A DNA stretch of 64,000 nucleotides from Hirudinaria manillensis (taxonomy: Eukaryota > Annelida > Clitellata > Hirudinida > Hirudinidae), in assembly GCA_034509925.1 (NCBI GenBank), contig CM067526.1, positions 8,886,244-8,950,243 on the forward strand, in the 5' to 3' direction. This document shows positions 24,201 to 39,200 of this stretch, in pieces. The notes below the pieces were generated by a model, which was given only the letters and a program-made list of their open reading frames with translations, ran no database searches and was not told the origin of the DNA. Within the stretch, counting starts at the first letter, position 1, and every line of letters begins with the position of its first letter. Both the position numbers and the translations under genes were made by a program.

Positions 24201-27200
24201 GAGGTGAAGTTGTTATACTCTGGTCAACATGGTAAATTTCAAGTTATGTAGCTCCAATGTGAATATTTATAATCATGGAAACTATATCAATTGTTCAAGT
24301 ACCTGCAGTCGCCCCAACAAATTTTAATCTTATAGAACTGACGTCAAATTCTGTAAAATTTAAGTGGGACAGCGTTGACGAATCAAAAGTTAACGGATTT
24401 CTCCAAGGATATCAAGTCAGTAATTGATTCAACAAGTCATGTAAAGTTAAATTTAACAATGCAATAATATTTCAATAGTTGAAGATGTGGAGAACTGATG
24501 AACTGAGAACTGATGATGAACATACGATAAATATTACGACGAATATTTGGTATCCTTGTCTGCGATATGTTGACAGAAAACTCATATTTAGACATAATTT
24601 GTCTAAAAGAATTGAGTTTCAATATCATAAACTAACCCCTGGAACAACATATGTAGCTGGGGTTGCAGCCATGAATGGTGCTGGATATACAGGTCATTTA
24701 AGTAATTTAGTGAAATTTCAAACAAAAGAAGGAAGTACGTTAAACACTACAAACATTTTTCTTAATACATTATTTATTAAAGTGCTTAATTTAAGAACAT
24801 TAAAAAAAAATTTATAATTAACATAAGTAATTAATATCCATATCCATATTGACCTGCACTCTTCACTGTGAACATTTCTTAATAAAAATATATTCTAAAT
24901 TACTAGTTTATTTCTAACTAAAATCACTATTGCGAGTTTTTGCAACAAACCAAGCCACCCTTAGAGTCACTTAAGAAAATTTCCCACGTCCTCACTCCTT
25001 TCCTTAAGTATACGAGTCATTAACGTTCAAATTTGTTCAACTCACGGGTCAGATTTCCGATTTTGGACCCATAATCATCTTCATCGTATGGACTAAAAGC
25101 GAATCTCATCATCATCTCAAAGCTTTTAGGCCAACTTATTCTCACACGCCTCCTTTCATACCTCAACAACAATAATTTTACTCCACCCCGTCAGTATCAT
25201 CGTATATCCTCGTCGACAAGCTGGACGAAACATTTGAATATTTCTCGAACTCTAATGGTTTTAGAACATATCTTTCAGAAAAAAAGTGAACCAATATTGT
25301 CATCGTTATCAACCAATATCCTGCACTTCATGCTTTCGATGTTCCTTAACGTCCTGCGATAGGACCGATTCTTCAAATTGTATGTAGCGGATATTGAAAG
25401 TATCATCTTCAAGAACCGTTTTTCAAAAATCCATCAATATCAAATCAAAACTCAGCATCAAATCGGTTACGACGCAATTCTGAGAAGACAGAAGCAATTT
25501 GTTTAAGTTCTGCCTCTCGACTCAATAAGGTTTGTAACTTCTCACTGTGTGTTCACAGACAGCCAGAAATTTGGAGGTCTTTAAACAATAAAAGCCCATA
25601 TCAACCTGGGGTCGCATCCTGCTGCTATGCCAAGCTTCGCATACTCAAAGAAACAAAGCCATTCTGCAACCCGCATTTTGTGACTTTAGAGCTCAGCAAA
25701 GAATTATGGAATGGTTACTTGAGCCTTTTTCATTCATTCACGAGAGTCAAATTAAATTCCGTCTGTCAAAATTGCATTTGTTCCTTCAAATCAGTCTGAG
25801 TCAATTTACAAAAGTTGATACCATGTACAGTTAGTAAAAGAAATTCGTAATGAGAGGAAGATTCAGATTTTGCCAATTTTGCGAGCTGAAAAGACAACCA
25901 AGTGACAATATTCAAGAACTTGCAGCGAAAATTAGAAAAGCCGCCACCACATGTGGTTTTCCTAAGATATGACCTACGAAGCTTTGCTAAATAGATGTAT
26001 AAAGCAGTTCTCAAGTCGCTCTTCAAAACTCCAGAAGATGAACTAACTTTCAATCGTGCAATTGCTTCTGAAGTTTTTAAAGTCGACAAAGCCAGCATAT
26101 ACAGCACGCTGGAAGACAATATGAAACCATTAAGGAAAATTAAAAAAGCTGCCAGAACCGGAATGTAGAATTCATACTGGGACGCATCATTTTAGTCCCG
26201 AAAGGAACATGTCCAAGATGTGAAAATGGACACCAAGCAAATGACTGCAGGCACCTCAGAGCAGCATGCAAACTTCGGTGGAATCACTGATCACATCGAA
26301 AAAGCGTGCCTTAAAAAGCTAACAAAGAGAAAGAAAGTCAGTTAAATTCACACAATTCCGAACCACGCCCCTCTTACTGAGATGTCATTTTTATTACATC
26401 GAATTGTTATGTCCCATTTCTCTGGCGGTAATTCTTAACTTTTTCTTTGTATAGATGTAGGAAACTCCTTCTCGGAGCTCTCCGACAAGGATCCTCAGAG
26501 GAAGTCCCACATCTTCGTACGTTTCGGCCCTTTGAAACCCCTGTCGTTCTCCGGGGGTGGGCCGCATCCGGTGATCAGCCGGATGTCCCTGTCGGTTTTC
26601 CGTGCGTGAACTCCCATACTTTCGGCTATGGAAGACTCTCTTTGGCCTCTTTATGCCGTCACTTGCCAGGCTGGAGCGACTACTAAAAGCTGTCGTTGGC
26701 TTCATTCCCTTACTGAAGCGAAGCCACCTTGCCCTTACGGTTTTCGGTGGCCTTACCGTCATCCCTACCACCCAATAATATATGTTGGACGCTAAATTTT
26801 CTTTAGAGTGGCGCACGGTAATAGGAATCTCTATCACCTGCTCCGCGCCTCTCGGACGATGGTGGTTCTATTCTGATCGGAGATCGGCGGCTTTCTCATG
26901 TCCTTTCGCTGTGGTTTCCTTGAAGACGTTTCCTTGCCTCTCATTTGCCATATCCAGAACGATGCTGCCTCCGCCGCTTCAGACATCCTTGTCATTGCCT
27001 TCGTCCTTTCTCGGCTAGATAGGCCTGTTTTGTAAGGAATGCGTACGTCGACTTGCCGACTACGCCCCTTGCGCCAACTTCTATTGGGAAGAGGTCAGTT
27101 CTAAACCTTTTCCCTTCCAGGTCCAACGCCAGATCTGCATATTTGTTTCAAATTCTTAACTTTTTCTTTGTATAATTATAGTGTATATTATTTTTAATTA

Positions 27201-30200
27201 CCATAATAATAGTTAATAATTTTTTGTTTTTTTTTTCGGTTTTAGGACGATAACATAATTTTATTGTTATATATCAAATTTAATTTTATTATAATTTTGT
27301 TCATAGAACCTGATAAAGTAAGAAACGTTAAAATAACTGAAATTGCCTCAAATCACCTTACTATCACCTGGGATCCTCCAAATATAGAAAATGATTTTCT
27401 TGAATTTGATGTAGAATACAGTTTTGGTAAGTATTCAACATATAATTAAATGACATAACTGGTTTGTTCGACTTACAAAAAACCGGAAAATAATTATTTC
27501 CGCAGTAGATAAATAATACTTGCACTCGCTCAATAAATATAATTTAAGATATAACTATTAATTTGGACATCTATTTATATTTTGATTTAAAAGTTTGTTT
27601 TATAAACATTTATAACTAGTATACAGTATCTGTCATAAGGTTGGGAGACTCGTTTTTTAACCATACTTTGTCGAGACAAGTCATATATTATAATACTTGA
27701 TATACACCTCGAATATATCGAATTCATAGTCCAACTACATCTTTTTTTTACAGGCAGAAGGAGCGAAACAAGAGCGAGTGGAACCAAACACCATTAATAT
27801 AATAATTCAAACAATTTTAACAAAACAAGTTTTTAAGCGAAAAACTCAACATATACCAGTCATATATATATGATAAGTAGATATTCATTAGCTACTAGGA
27901 AATATTTCTTTGATTTAAGACAACTATATTTTGTAATTTAACAATAAACTGGAAATACGATAAAAAAAATGAAAACCCTCATCTTGGAAGCAAAAAATTT
28001 ATTTTTTAGGTTGTGACAAACGTCGTTCAAAATATAAAATCAATAATGAGTTTTACTGACATTTTATTTTAAACGCTATACAGTGAGTGTAAAATGTTAC
28101 AAACCACCCTTAATTTAAATTTAATTTCTCTAGTATTGAAATTTTGATTTAATTTATAAACTTGTGCCAAATTTCTTTTTAATCAAACAAAAGATATGCT
28201 TAAATTATTTAATATGTCCTGTTTGGGTCATGTCAAAAGGTTATTTATTTATTATAAATCCAACACTTTGCTTGTTCGACTTTAGCCAAAAGAGAAGAAA
28301 AAACAAGAAAATCAGTGTAAGAGGAAATTATTTAAATCAAGTTCTGATATTGATGAGGTAAAGCATGAGACTATGCCAGAGTTTACAACTTCGAAGGGTA
28401 GAGAGTTCCACGATTTTACTATTGGAAAAGGAGTGTTTGACGTGCTAAAGGAGAATTTGTTATATTTAAGTTTAAATTTGTTCCCTCTTGTATTTGAGTT
28501 TTTCTGCACAGTTAGGAGAATTTTCAAGGGAGTCTACCAAGCCGTTAAGCGATTTGAAACAGAATGTCAGGGATATGATGCTAGAGATGATATTGACCTG
28601 GTAAACATTTTCTGAATTTTATGTATTTTATCGATCAGATATTTGTGATGTTCACACAGGTGAACCATACTCCTAAATTGGTCTAACATAAGTGCAAAAG
28701 GCAAGTTTGAGAATATTCTGGTCTCTGGTAGAAAAATAAGTCTTGATCAGTAATGCTTTCAATATGGGCCTCAAACTTCAAGCAGGTTACAATCCGTTAC
28801 AGAACTTTTACTAGCTTTTTCAAAGGAACAACATCATAATACAGTAAAACCTGTCTATAGGGACAGCTATACTTTGCACGGGAAAAATATCCCTATGGGG
28901 AGGTTGTCCCCTTTGTCAGGCTAAACTATGGGAAATAAAAAACCAACAAAATCATCATAAAGAAGTTGAAAAAAATACATTTAATAAAAAATATATTAGG
29001 GAGTCACAGAAATCACAGTTTATTAAAAAAAGTCAAGATTGAAGCTTGTTTCTATGTCTTTCAATCTTGCCTTCCAGATCTTATCCTGACCTCTGCATAA
29101 ATCCATTGAAATATCCAATGAAGGACTTGGCATACAGTAGCAACTGATTGGTCATGTTCCAAGCTTCTTGATGTAATAGTCAGTTCTGGATAGTCAGGTT
29201 CATGGAGATTTCTTAATTTTCAGAATTATTATCATAGTCTTTGCTGTTTGACATCCTTTTCATCCAGTGAAATGAATTCACGAAAAGTCATATCTGGAAG
29301 AAGAACAGAGACAAATTCATTCTGTAATGCCTCATTCTCAAAGCCTACCTTTTCAGTCTGAAATAGTTTCTAATGGAACTTCACTGATTTCTCCACTCAA
29401 AATGCAAAACTGAATGTAGTTTCATTTGTTAAATGACTCAAGCCATCCATGGCTGGCAGTAAATTTGCTGTGGCCCAACTAAAGGACCAGTTGCAGGCAT
29501 ATTCTTTGATCTGGCAGAGCAGAACCATTCAGACTCTCTAATTTACATCACTTTATTGTCATTTCATGTCTTTCACTCTCTTGCCCCACGTTCCCATTTC
29601 TTTTATATTTCCTCCTTCTTCATTCAGATGATTGATATTTGGTGCCTGCTAAATCCGAAATATTTGGAGAGTTTTGATTGCCATTTTCAAAACTTTTAAA
29701 CGCTTCCATTTTATTATAATATACCAATAACGAAAAAATAAACACAAAGATTGAAAGATAAAGGAGTTGGAACAAATCAAAACCAAAGATCAAACATGCT
29801 TTTCAAAAATTTACAAATTTAAAGCATTTAAGGAATTTTCGGAAAAAGTAAACATCCCTATTTACAATTTCGGAATCATTTCAGGCATGCTCTTAGTCAA
29901 GTTTGACGGGGTGTATATAAGCGTCAAATTGTATTGAGAAAAAATCTTTTCTAAAAACAAGTGGCCCTAAGGACAGGTTTTCCTTACTTCGTGTGCTCCA
30001 ATTCAAAGGTTTTACTGTATCTGAACAAGAAATCGTATTTTTTAACATAGGTAGACGAAGTGGATTCGTCAGAGAAAAGAAAAGCTCTGGTCTTTGAATC
30101 AGAAAATTTCTGCTTAGAACATTATCGAGCAATTCCAGAAGTATCTTAGCTGTTTCTAGTTGTTTTACAAAATCCAGAAGGCTATAGGATAAATAAGTCA

Positions 30201-33200
30201 GGGGAAGACAAAAAAAAACTCATGCCAAATTTAAATGAAAATTCCTCCAGCAAGCTTTCAAAGAAAATCTCTCGACAAAACAAGCTTGAACTTATTTATG
30301 CGTGAAAAGACAATCTGAGATTATTTCAACAAAATAAAAAAAAAACCGAGTATGAAAGATGTTTGAAGGTCCTGCCTCTCAAAGAAAAGTATGTGTTGCC
30401 AAGGATATGGTTGACTTTGTGGCTGAACCAAATAACTTTTCCTTCTATGAGAAAAATATTTGATTAGAGGGATCGGATGGCTGCCGTTATTGCTATAATT
30501 TAAATCTGGAAAAGAATACCTATTTTTGAAGTCAGCAGGGTGAAGGATCTCTCGTGATCTGGGGAGAAATTTCATTGAAAAGTAAAACTAATTCTGGCAT
30601 TGCTATAGGGAAAACAAAACTTCTATAATAAGTCCGAGTTGAAATGGTTAGTTTTCTGCAACCGTTTGGTAATAGCAATTCTGGATGTTTCGACAAGATA
30701 ACATTTCAATAAATGTCTAAAAGTTGACGAAAAAGTTTTTCCAGGAAAAGTAAAATCACGGAGTTGGCCAGCATAATATGATAAGGCTTATCGCCAGACC
30801 CATTTGAAAATATTTGGGGACGATTGATAAAGAAGTATATGAGGTGGAAAAGCATACAAAAAGAAAGAGCTTGAAGAGGTCATAATGAGAACATGGAATG
30901 GCCTGAAAAAATGTCTAGAAACACTCATTAAATCACTGAAAAATAAATATAAACTTTTAGAAAATAAAGGACACGTCATTAATTACTAAAAACGTTCTTT
31001 GAACCAAATTTAAATGTTACTTTTTGTTACTTAATAATTTAATAACTAAGCGCAAATTGAATTTGTCAAAAATATATAATCTTTTTCCTGGCGTATTTTG
31101 GACGTTTTGATGAACTCGTGGGCTCACGCGAAAACTTGTTTATTCAATACAAACGATATTTGGCACAAGTATGCAATACCATAGCTCACTTATTAATTCC
31201 GAATTTGGCATTACTTGAGAAGTTATTCGAAAAAATGTACACATCTTATTCAACCCTCAAAAGATTTCAAAAGCTACAAACATAAAGCCTCAGCTAAATA
31301 TTTAGGGCCCTTATTCGGATCAGCTCTTCAAGCGCTATATGAAGACCCACATCTTCAGGAAATCCACAATAGAGGCATAGAATCAAGGCGATTCTGATGC
31401 AGTGCATATGGCGCCTTACAAAAAAAAAATTATTATTACTAACATTTATCATTTTTTAACAATACAACCTCTAAATGTTGTAATATTGCCATAAAGATAT
31501 GCACAATTAATTCTTACAACATTGTACAGTGAGAGCACGAGTGGAAGAATAAAAAGATTTTAATTTTCGTTTTTTTTTTGACTAACCGATCATTCCTTTT
31601 CATTCATTATAGCAGATGAAACGTTCTACTCGTCAACAAAAACTAAATTGCATACCGACAAAAATCGTTGCAAGATATGTAACTTGGTTGAAAATACAAC
31701 ATATTCGATAGCAATTTATGTGTTAGCATCAGCGGATAGAAGTGAAGGAAGCACGGTAGTAGTCACTACTTTACCGAACACTTGTAAGTTATAAAAATTT
31801 AAATAAATTCTAAATTTCTCAATTATTAGTGATATCTAAATAGAAAGAGAACCCAAAAAATATTGAGTTTATTATTATGACTTTTTATTTTAATGTAGCT
31901 TTATCAATTCCTGTTATTGAGGAAATAGATACATCACAAAAGAGAGTGAACATTAGTTGGTCTTATAAAGGCAGTACATTTATTAATGGCGGATGTTATT
32001 ATTATATAGAATATAAGCAAGGTAAGATGGAGACTTCAACTTAAATTTATCTTAACTAGATTTATTTTGCATTTGATTTTGGACATTTTTGCATAGTATT
32101 TTTCTATATATAGAAAATTCCAATGACAACAAGTACTTGCAGTCTATGCCTGAATCAGATAAGTCATGGATAGTATTAAACGGTTTGCCGTTTGGATCAT
32201 ACAAAGTTAGAGTCATGGTAACCAACTTAAAGAGTGTAGTTCGATCAAGTTCAAGTGTCATTTATTTCCAAGGTCATTAATTATATATTAACGGTTGATT
32301 ATCTTGATTATTTCTTTAACAATTTATTTTTTTTTTTAATTTCAGACGAACCTCTTATCAATCGGACAAATTTAGTTTTTTCTATTCTTGGCATAATTTC
32401 TGCAATAGCTTTATCATTGACGATTATTTTAAAGAATTTTAAGAGGAATACCTACACGGGTAAAATCATTCATTGGTCATTTGTTGATATAAGGATTAGT
32501 AAAGTAATTGTAAAAAAAAGTCTAATTGCCTCCAAAATATTAAACGGATTGTTACTCGATGATTTAAACACATTTTATTAAAGTACGCTAGCAATTTATA
32601 AAAGACAGTGTTAGGGACCCTTTTAAAACCTTGCTAAGCTGATTAGCTTAGGGTTAATTCCTACAAATGTAAATCTGTAAGAATATGAGATTTGTATTTG
32701 TAACAATCTCTCAGACGGCAGATCAAAACTTCAATAAAAGTGTTAAAATTAAAATATTAAGCCGAGATATTGTATATGTATGAAATATACCACTAATATC
32801 CACAATATTTTTATCAATACTAAATGCAGTTCATCAAGAAGAGCTGGAAAACCTTAATGGGATTTCAAATTATTTTCATTCGCTGGAACGTGAAATTAGA
32901 AAGTAAGTTTGATTACTAATGCCTTAATCTAGACCATGCTTTACGGTCAGATTAGTACATTCATGAGTTTTTAATACTGCCCGAGAGTTCTCCGGAGTCC
33001 TTCAGCCCCTGACGATGACACTCGAGTCGAAACTGGCCAATGAGCCTCTTGAACTTTTTTTTTTACAAAATTGTAATAAAAGTTCGAGAAATTCGGATCA
33101 AGTGATTGATTGGAATCTCGACTTATTTAAACTACCTGTATTTAGTAAACATTGTGGAAAAAATTAGTAAAGTTGTAAACATGGGTCTATAATTAAAAAA

Positions 33201-36200
33201 TTAAATTTATATTATGATTGGTTAACTTTATTATTAAGCCGATCAATATTCAGAGTCTTTCGACATGAAAGACGGTCTTGAGCGTTAATAATGTAATTAT
33301 TAACTTAAATAAACTTTACCTCACATTAATTAGTTTGTGAATCCCCGGGGTTACAACAGTATTTCTACTGTTGAAAGTGGGCTTGTATATCAAAGTATGT
33401 TTGAATGAAATTTTAATCCATGTTATCTTAAAAGTAAATATTTATGATGCTAGAAACTCCTCCTCGGAGCTTTCTGACAGGGATCCTCAGAGAAGGCCCC
33501 CCATCTTCGAACGTTTCGGCCCTTTGAAACCCCTGACGTTCTCCAGGGGTGGGCCCCATCCGGTGATCAGCCGGATGTCCCTGTCGGTTTCCATGTGCGG
33601 ACTCAAAGCTTAGGCTTTGGAAGGCTCTCATTGGCCTCTTTATGCCATCGCGTGCCGGACTGGAGCGACTACAGAAAGCTCTCGTTGGCTTCTTTCGTCG
33701 CTGCACTAACTCGCTGAAGCGACGCCACCTAGCCCCTACGATTCTCAGTGGCCGTCTTTCCGTCATCCCTGCCGCCCAACAGTATCGATTTGGGCTTTAA
33801 ATTTTCTTTGCAGCGGCGCGCGGTAACAGACATTTCCGTCACCGGCTCCGCGCCTCTCGGGCGATGAATTACTTAGGTGGATTTAATCTGACCGGAGATC
33901 GGCAGCTTTCTCCGGTCCTTTCACTGTGGCATCCGAAGATGTTTCCTTGCCTCTCATTTGCCAGATCCAGAACGAAGCTGCCTCCGCCGATTTAGACATC
34001 TTTGTCATCGTCTTCGTTCTTTCTCGGCTAGATAGGCCTATTTTCGTGAGGAATGCGTATGTCGACTTGCCGACTATCCCCCTTGCACCAACTTCTTTTG
34101 GGAAGAGGTCAATTCTGAAACCTTTCGCTTCCAGGTCCACCGCCAGATCTGCATGCTTTCAGCGCATTGCAGTATTGCATTCTGTCCTCCCATGGGACCG
34201 TCAACTCCACCAAAATGTTCACGACGGTGACATCAACACCATATCCGGCCTCTTGCCACTCTCAATCAGCACCTGGGGATAGTGCCTCATTCCTTCAAAG
34301 TCGGCTGCGACTGTCCAATCGTTTGTCTCTGCAAGGATGTCCTTTCTTGGCGTTTTACATCGCTTTCTACAGAGGTGTGCTCAGCCCTCGCGCAGGAAGT
34401 AAATCTTCCGCTGCTTGGAGATTGCGCGCGATTTTGCTCTGGTTACTGCTGCTTTGGTGGTCTCACACACTTCTCGAAGGACCTGATTGTGTCGCCACGT
34501 ATACCGACCATGGGCAAGGGCGTATGTGCAGTTGCTGAGCATATGATGCAATGTCTCGGCTCCGTCGCAGAGTCCACATTTGGCGTCTTCTATTAACCCA
34601 TACCTCCTTAAATTGTCCTTGAAAGGCAACTGATCATAAATCGATCTTACCGCAAAGGCCAGCCGGAGCGGGGACAACATCCATAAATCGCTCCAGGATC
34701 ACATCCTCCCAAGTTGTCCACTTACCCTGGTGTGCTAACTGTACGGCCTTTGTGACTCGATCTTGTTCTTCTTTCTGCCTCCTCTCCTGGCCAATCATCG
34801 CACCTCTAGTCGATGAGCTGGCCTGGGACCATTTTTGGAAGTGGTTCCATCCCACTGCGTGACGGTCTGTCTGGATAGGACCTCTTACTTCTTCGAACAC
34901 CAGTACATTTACTGACTCGTCGATCTATTTCTGCGCTCGGAACTTCTTTCCAGATCTGAGCAGTGGATTAACTTCGCGGATCCTGTTGTCCGCGGAGTTA
35001 TTGAGCATCCACTGCGTTCGGATTTTGGAGAGTTTTGTACTCTCCACGATGGACCTAAGTGGCAGTCTAAGGCTCGCGCTCCTGCTGTAGAGGGCAAGCG
35101 ACGACAATGCTGGAGGTAAACCCAGCCATGTCCTGGTGTGCCGGTTGACTTTCCTCTCTAACCCCTCGACCGCCGATAGACCAATCTCATAGATGGTCAA
35201 AGGCCAAAGGAATCTGGGCAGGAGCACAGACTGCAAAAGCCACGCTTTGAAACGACCCTGGAGCGGCGCCGCCTCGATCGCTTACAGCCCCTTACTGGTT
35301 TGCGTGACTATGGCGTTCTTCATGCTCTTGTCGATGAGCGATTCGTCAAACATCCTTCCTAGGCTCTTCACAGGCTCCTCGGATACTGTGGGGATTCGTT
35401 GTCCCGCCACCTCGAAGAACGCGTCCCTGCAAATTTTCCCTCTAACCAAAGAGAGACTCCTGGACTTCGCAGGTTTGAAGGCCATACGACACCATCCTAG
35501 CAAGTCGTCCAGCTTGTCCAGGGTTTCCTGAACGATTCGCTTCCTATTCATAATCAGGGTGGTGTCGTCCATGAATGCCTTTATTGGAGGCATGTACACA
35601 CCCTTACCAATATGCGCCTCTGGAATGTCGGACCCAACTGCCTTCAGTAGGATCTGCATCTCCAGTACGAACAAGGTCGGAGAGATCTCACACCCCATGG
35701 CTATCCCGACCTCCAGAGGAACCCATTTCGTCGTGTACGCTTGGGTGGAGAAACGCATCATGAACCCGTTAAAATATTCCTGGAGGATATGGATAACGGG
35801 CCAACGTCTTCCACAGGAGTTGATGAGGCACCGACCCATATGCGTTTGCTAGGTCCAGCCACACTACGTACAGACTTAACCGGCCCCGTCCTGGCTCTCT
35901 GGATCGCCTCCCATATCATGTTCGATGCAACCAGGTACACCTGGAACTCCTCCCTTTTGGAAAGATATGTCAACGTAATGGTTAGCCATCACAAACTCTG
36001 TGAGCCTCGATGCCATTATGGAGAAGAATATCTTCCCCTCTACATTCAGCAGTGATATGAATCTGAATTGATTCAGATCCCTGGTGTCTTTCTCCTATGG
36101 AATATAGATGACCTCTGCCTTTTTCCATTCATCGTGGATCGTGGCGGAAGACTACGCCCCCTCGACGAGGGAATACAGCAGATACAGTGTCTTGGGGCAT

Positions 36201-39200
36201 CTCTTGTACAGGAGATATGGAACTCCATTGGGTCCTGGCGCTGAGCGGTTTCTCGCTTTTCTAACGACTCTTCTCACCTCCTCGAGTGAAGGAGACGCCA
36301 TACAAAAGGGGCTGGCTGGCAGCGGCGCCGCCGGAATGTCCAGCCTTTCCTGAAGAGCTTCGTGCTGGAGGAGGTCACTATAGGTTCTGACTAAGTGTTT
36401 CTCAAGTTTTTCTTGCTCTACAGTAAGCACACCCGATTTTGGAGGATCTAACAGCGATCTCCCATACTTATAGGGATCGCTGAAGAAGCTTCTCATAGCT
36501 CTCCTCTTCTCGTACTTCCTCTTCCGCGCTCTTTCAGCTCCGCGCAAGTCCCTCACACGTCTTTTAACGTCCTCCCATAGGACGGAGAGTCCTTCTCTCT
36601 CATCTTAGTTGGCCACTTTCCACCGCCGGCTGAGCGCCTTTTTCTCGCCCTTTAAAGGGCGGTTAATGTCGCGCTGTCGCCTGGATTCATACACCTTCTG
36701 AGGTTCCTTTGCAGGGATGACCCCAAACTTTCCGACACATTTGTCTTAAATGAAGTCGCTGAAGGACTTCACTGATCCATCCTTCAGGAACTTTCTTCAA
36801 CCCTCGCGTCAGCTGCGCATCCAGTCCTGACCAGCTTTCCTTATCGCTTCCTCGAGGGAACCTGATCCTAGCTTTCGGGGGGGGGGGTCTTGTCCTGGGC
36901 ATGAGGCTCGGACACACACGGAACTGTGGTGTGACTCCGGTCCGGTGTCGTCCGGCGTTTTAGCTACCCGCACCTTCGCAATGGCGACTTTGACGGTTTT
37001 TCGGACGGCGGAGCCCTCGCGGAGCATACTATTATACTAATACAAGAAGCAAAAGTCAATATTCAACTTTTGGTTTGATGTAGGAACTAGTATTACAAAT
37101 GTGCAATAAGCTGGCGAAGACATTTTGCTGAAGGACACCTTGATATTACCATCGACAACATAAAACCACTGATATAATCAAGTTATATGACACTGTTATC
37201 ATACCCACATTTGCATTTGTTACATTAACATAGTGAAAGCAGTTAGGAAGGTAATTGAGAAGGGAAACACCTTTATACTCTGGAATAAAAAGAAATCCTC
37301 AAAATGTTAAGGTTTTGGCAATCTTTTTAATATTTTTTCACACATGTGTGTTGATGCTGGAATTAAACATAGAAGCTACTGTAAATGCCTAATTGAATGA
37401 AAGATTCCTGTAATTGGATGGATTTTCAGAATGATCAATACAACTAGGAAAACGGTTATTTCCAACTGAGGAAAACCCACCCAATTTGGAAATTGAAAAG
37501 TGGAAAACAACTGCAAAATTTGAGTCTGGCACAATAAAAAAAATGAGTAAATGCAATTCTCTTTCAAACGAATAGAGCATGGAATACATTTCAAAAGGAA
37601 AGAGATGAAAGTCCACCCCAAATTGAAAATATAGAAGAGTTAGATAGACAATATATTCTAGTCTAGATGGGGTTCATGAAATAAAAATAAATTTTGAGAA
37701 GTTTGCGAAGCTATTGAGAGGCATATGCTGGTAATCAAATGCCAGTTTGTTAGCAAAATGCTGCCTCAGAGGATGTCAGACTCCTGAAAATGCTTTGAAT
37801 CATACCATTGACATGATTGACATGATATCAATCTATGCTACCAGATATCTGCTAGGTACTCCTAGAAGCTCACCAGTGGAGGAATGAAAGGAATAGTTTG
37901 TCTTAGCTTTGATGACAAGAGTCACCCTACATTGAATATGTGCATGGGATAGAAAAATCAAGAATATGATGTACTTCTATCATTTCCAAGCCTAAGCCAT
38001 GTTGAACATGTTGTTCCAGGATCAGGTAAGTCTAAAGGCATTTCACAGGAGATTTTGTCCATGAATGGCAAATCAAATAATTTTCAAATTATGATAGAAC
38101 ATCTCTGAATACAGGTAAGCAAAATTTGATTAATCTGGCAAATGGGACTTCATCTTCCCAGAACTCTTCAGTTAAGTTGTAATCGTTGTAAGAACAACAC
38201 CTATTTTCCTCTAAGCTCACTGATAGGGATCCTCAGATGAGGTCCCCATCTTCAAACATTTCAGCTCTTTGAAACTCCTTATGCTTTCTGGTCATCAAGA
38301 GCAAGAAACAGCTGCAATGTGGTTTACATATTATGGAATGAAATTGGGCAACCTTTCCAAAAGCAAAGAAATCAACCTTAAAGCTTAATTAACCTTTGGA
38401 AAAATAATTGAGGTGTATGTTAAATATATTAAACAAGAATTGGTTTTAGCACTGAATCAGTGTTGTTAAAAAAATCTATAAGAAATATGTACGACCATCA
38501 TGGATCAGCTTCAAACATGGTCCTCATAATCTAATATGAGTGAACTTTGATATTGTTGAGCTACATCTAAACAACAATCATGTTTTTTTAAACCAAAATA
38601 GAGCAGCTGCATATACTTTCTCATCGGTGTGCTAAAAATGTTCAACCGGTATTTGTCATGCTATAGGCATATAAACCAGCTTTAAGACACCTTGCATTGC
38701 ACCTTGCTGATTCCCATAACCTAAATGCATTTGCAGTGGAGGTTCCACCATTTTTTAATGCCATGTTATCACTGTCATTAGCATTTCTTATTCTTATTTC
38801 CTATGTCTCAAAGAGTTGAAGTACATTTATTTTAGACATTTATGATCAGTAAATCCTTGGGACAATGCATTTCTCAGAACCAGTAAGGGGCTTCGAAAGA
38901 GTTTTCAATGAGTTCCTCAGTGACAAAAACCAGGAAGTAGCCGTAGTCAGTAGGATGACCGACGGTCTGAAAGCGATTGGCTGAATCGCCGCTACAGGGC
39001 AGATTCAAAGTCTGGTTCCTGCATTTCGTTCTGCTACCAACACTAACCATCTACGAAATAGGCCTGCGGTCGGTAGAAGATATGGAAAGGAAAATAAATC
39101 GATGTGCAAGGAAATGGTTCGGGTCGCCGCCTTTGTTATCGTCCGTCGCCATGTACAGCAAGAGCACACGGTTGAGGCTGCCCTTCAGATCCATTGTTGA

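Larger units (their letters stand above)
33448..37030 (-). mobile_element. RLE-type LINE, longest copy of family 1
   Basis: A non-LTR element on the - strand with N-terminal region (36640-37030), reverse transcriptase (35250-36560), CCHC knuckle and endonuclease-like C-terminus (33880-34680), and a 3' untranslated part (33448-33880). The absence of an apurinic-type endonuclease and the C-terminal RPD...ELTVPWEDR and EVGARG motifs point to the R2/NeSL-like group with restriction-like endonuclease. Frames are broken. It lies in neuroglian intron 23 and is clearly GC-richer than the host sequence. Confidence 0.88.

Noticed and set aside
28373-28615. 80-codon + strand ORF (MPEFTTSKGREFHDF)
   Set aside because: Mostly the reverse of the LINE polymerase C-terminus on the - strand, which has a known pattern.
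33926-36055. Several + strand ORFs of 97-123 codons
   Set aside because: They overlap the - strand LINE polymerase and nuclease, which have ordered family motifs; the + frames have none.
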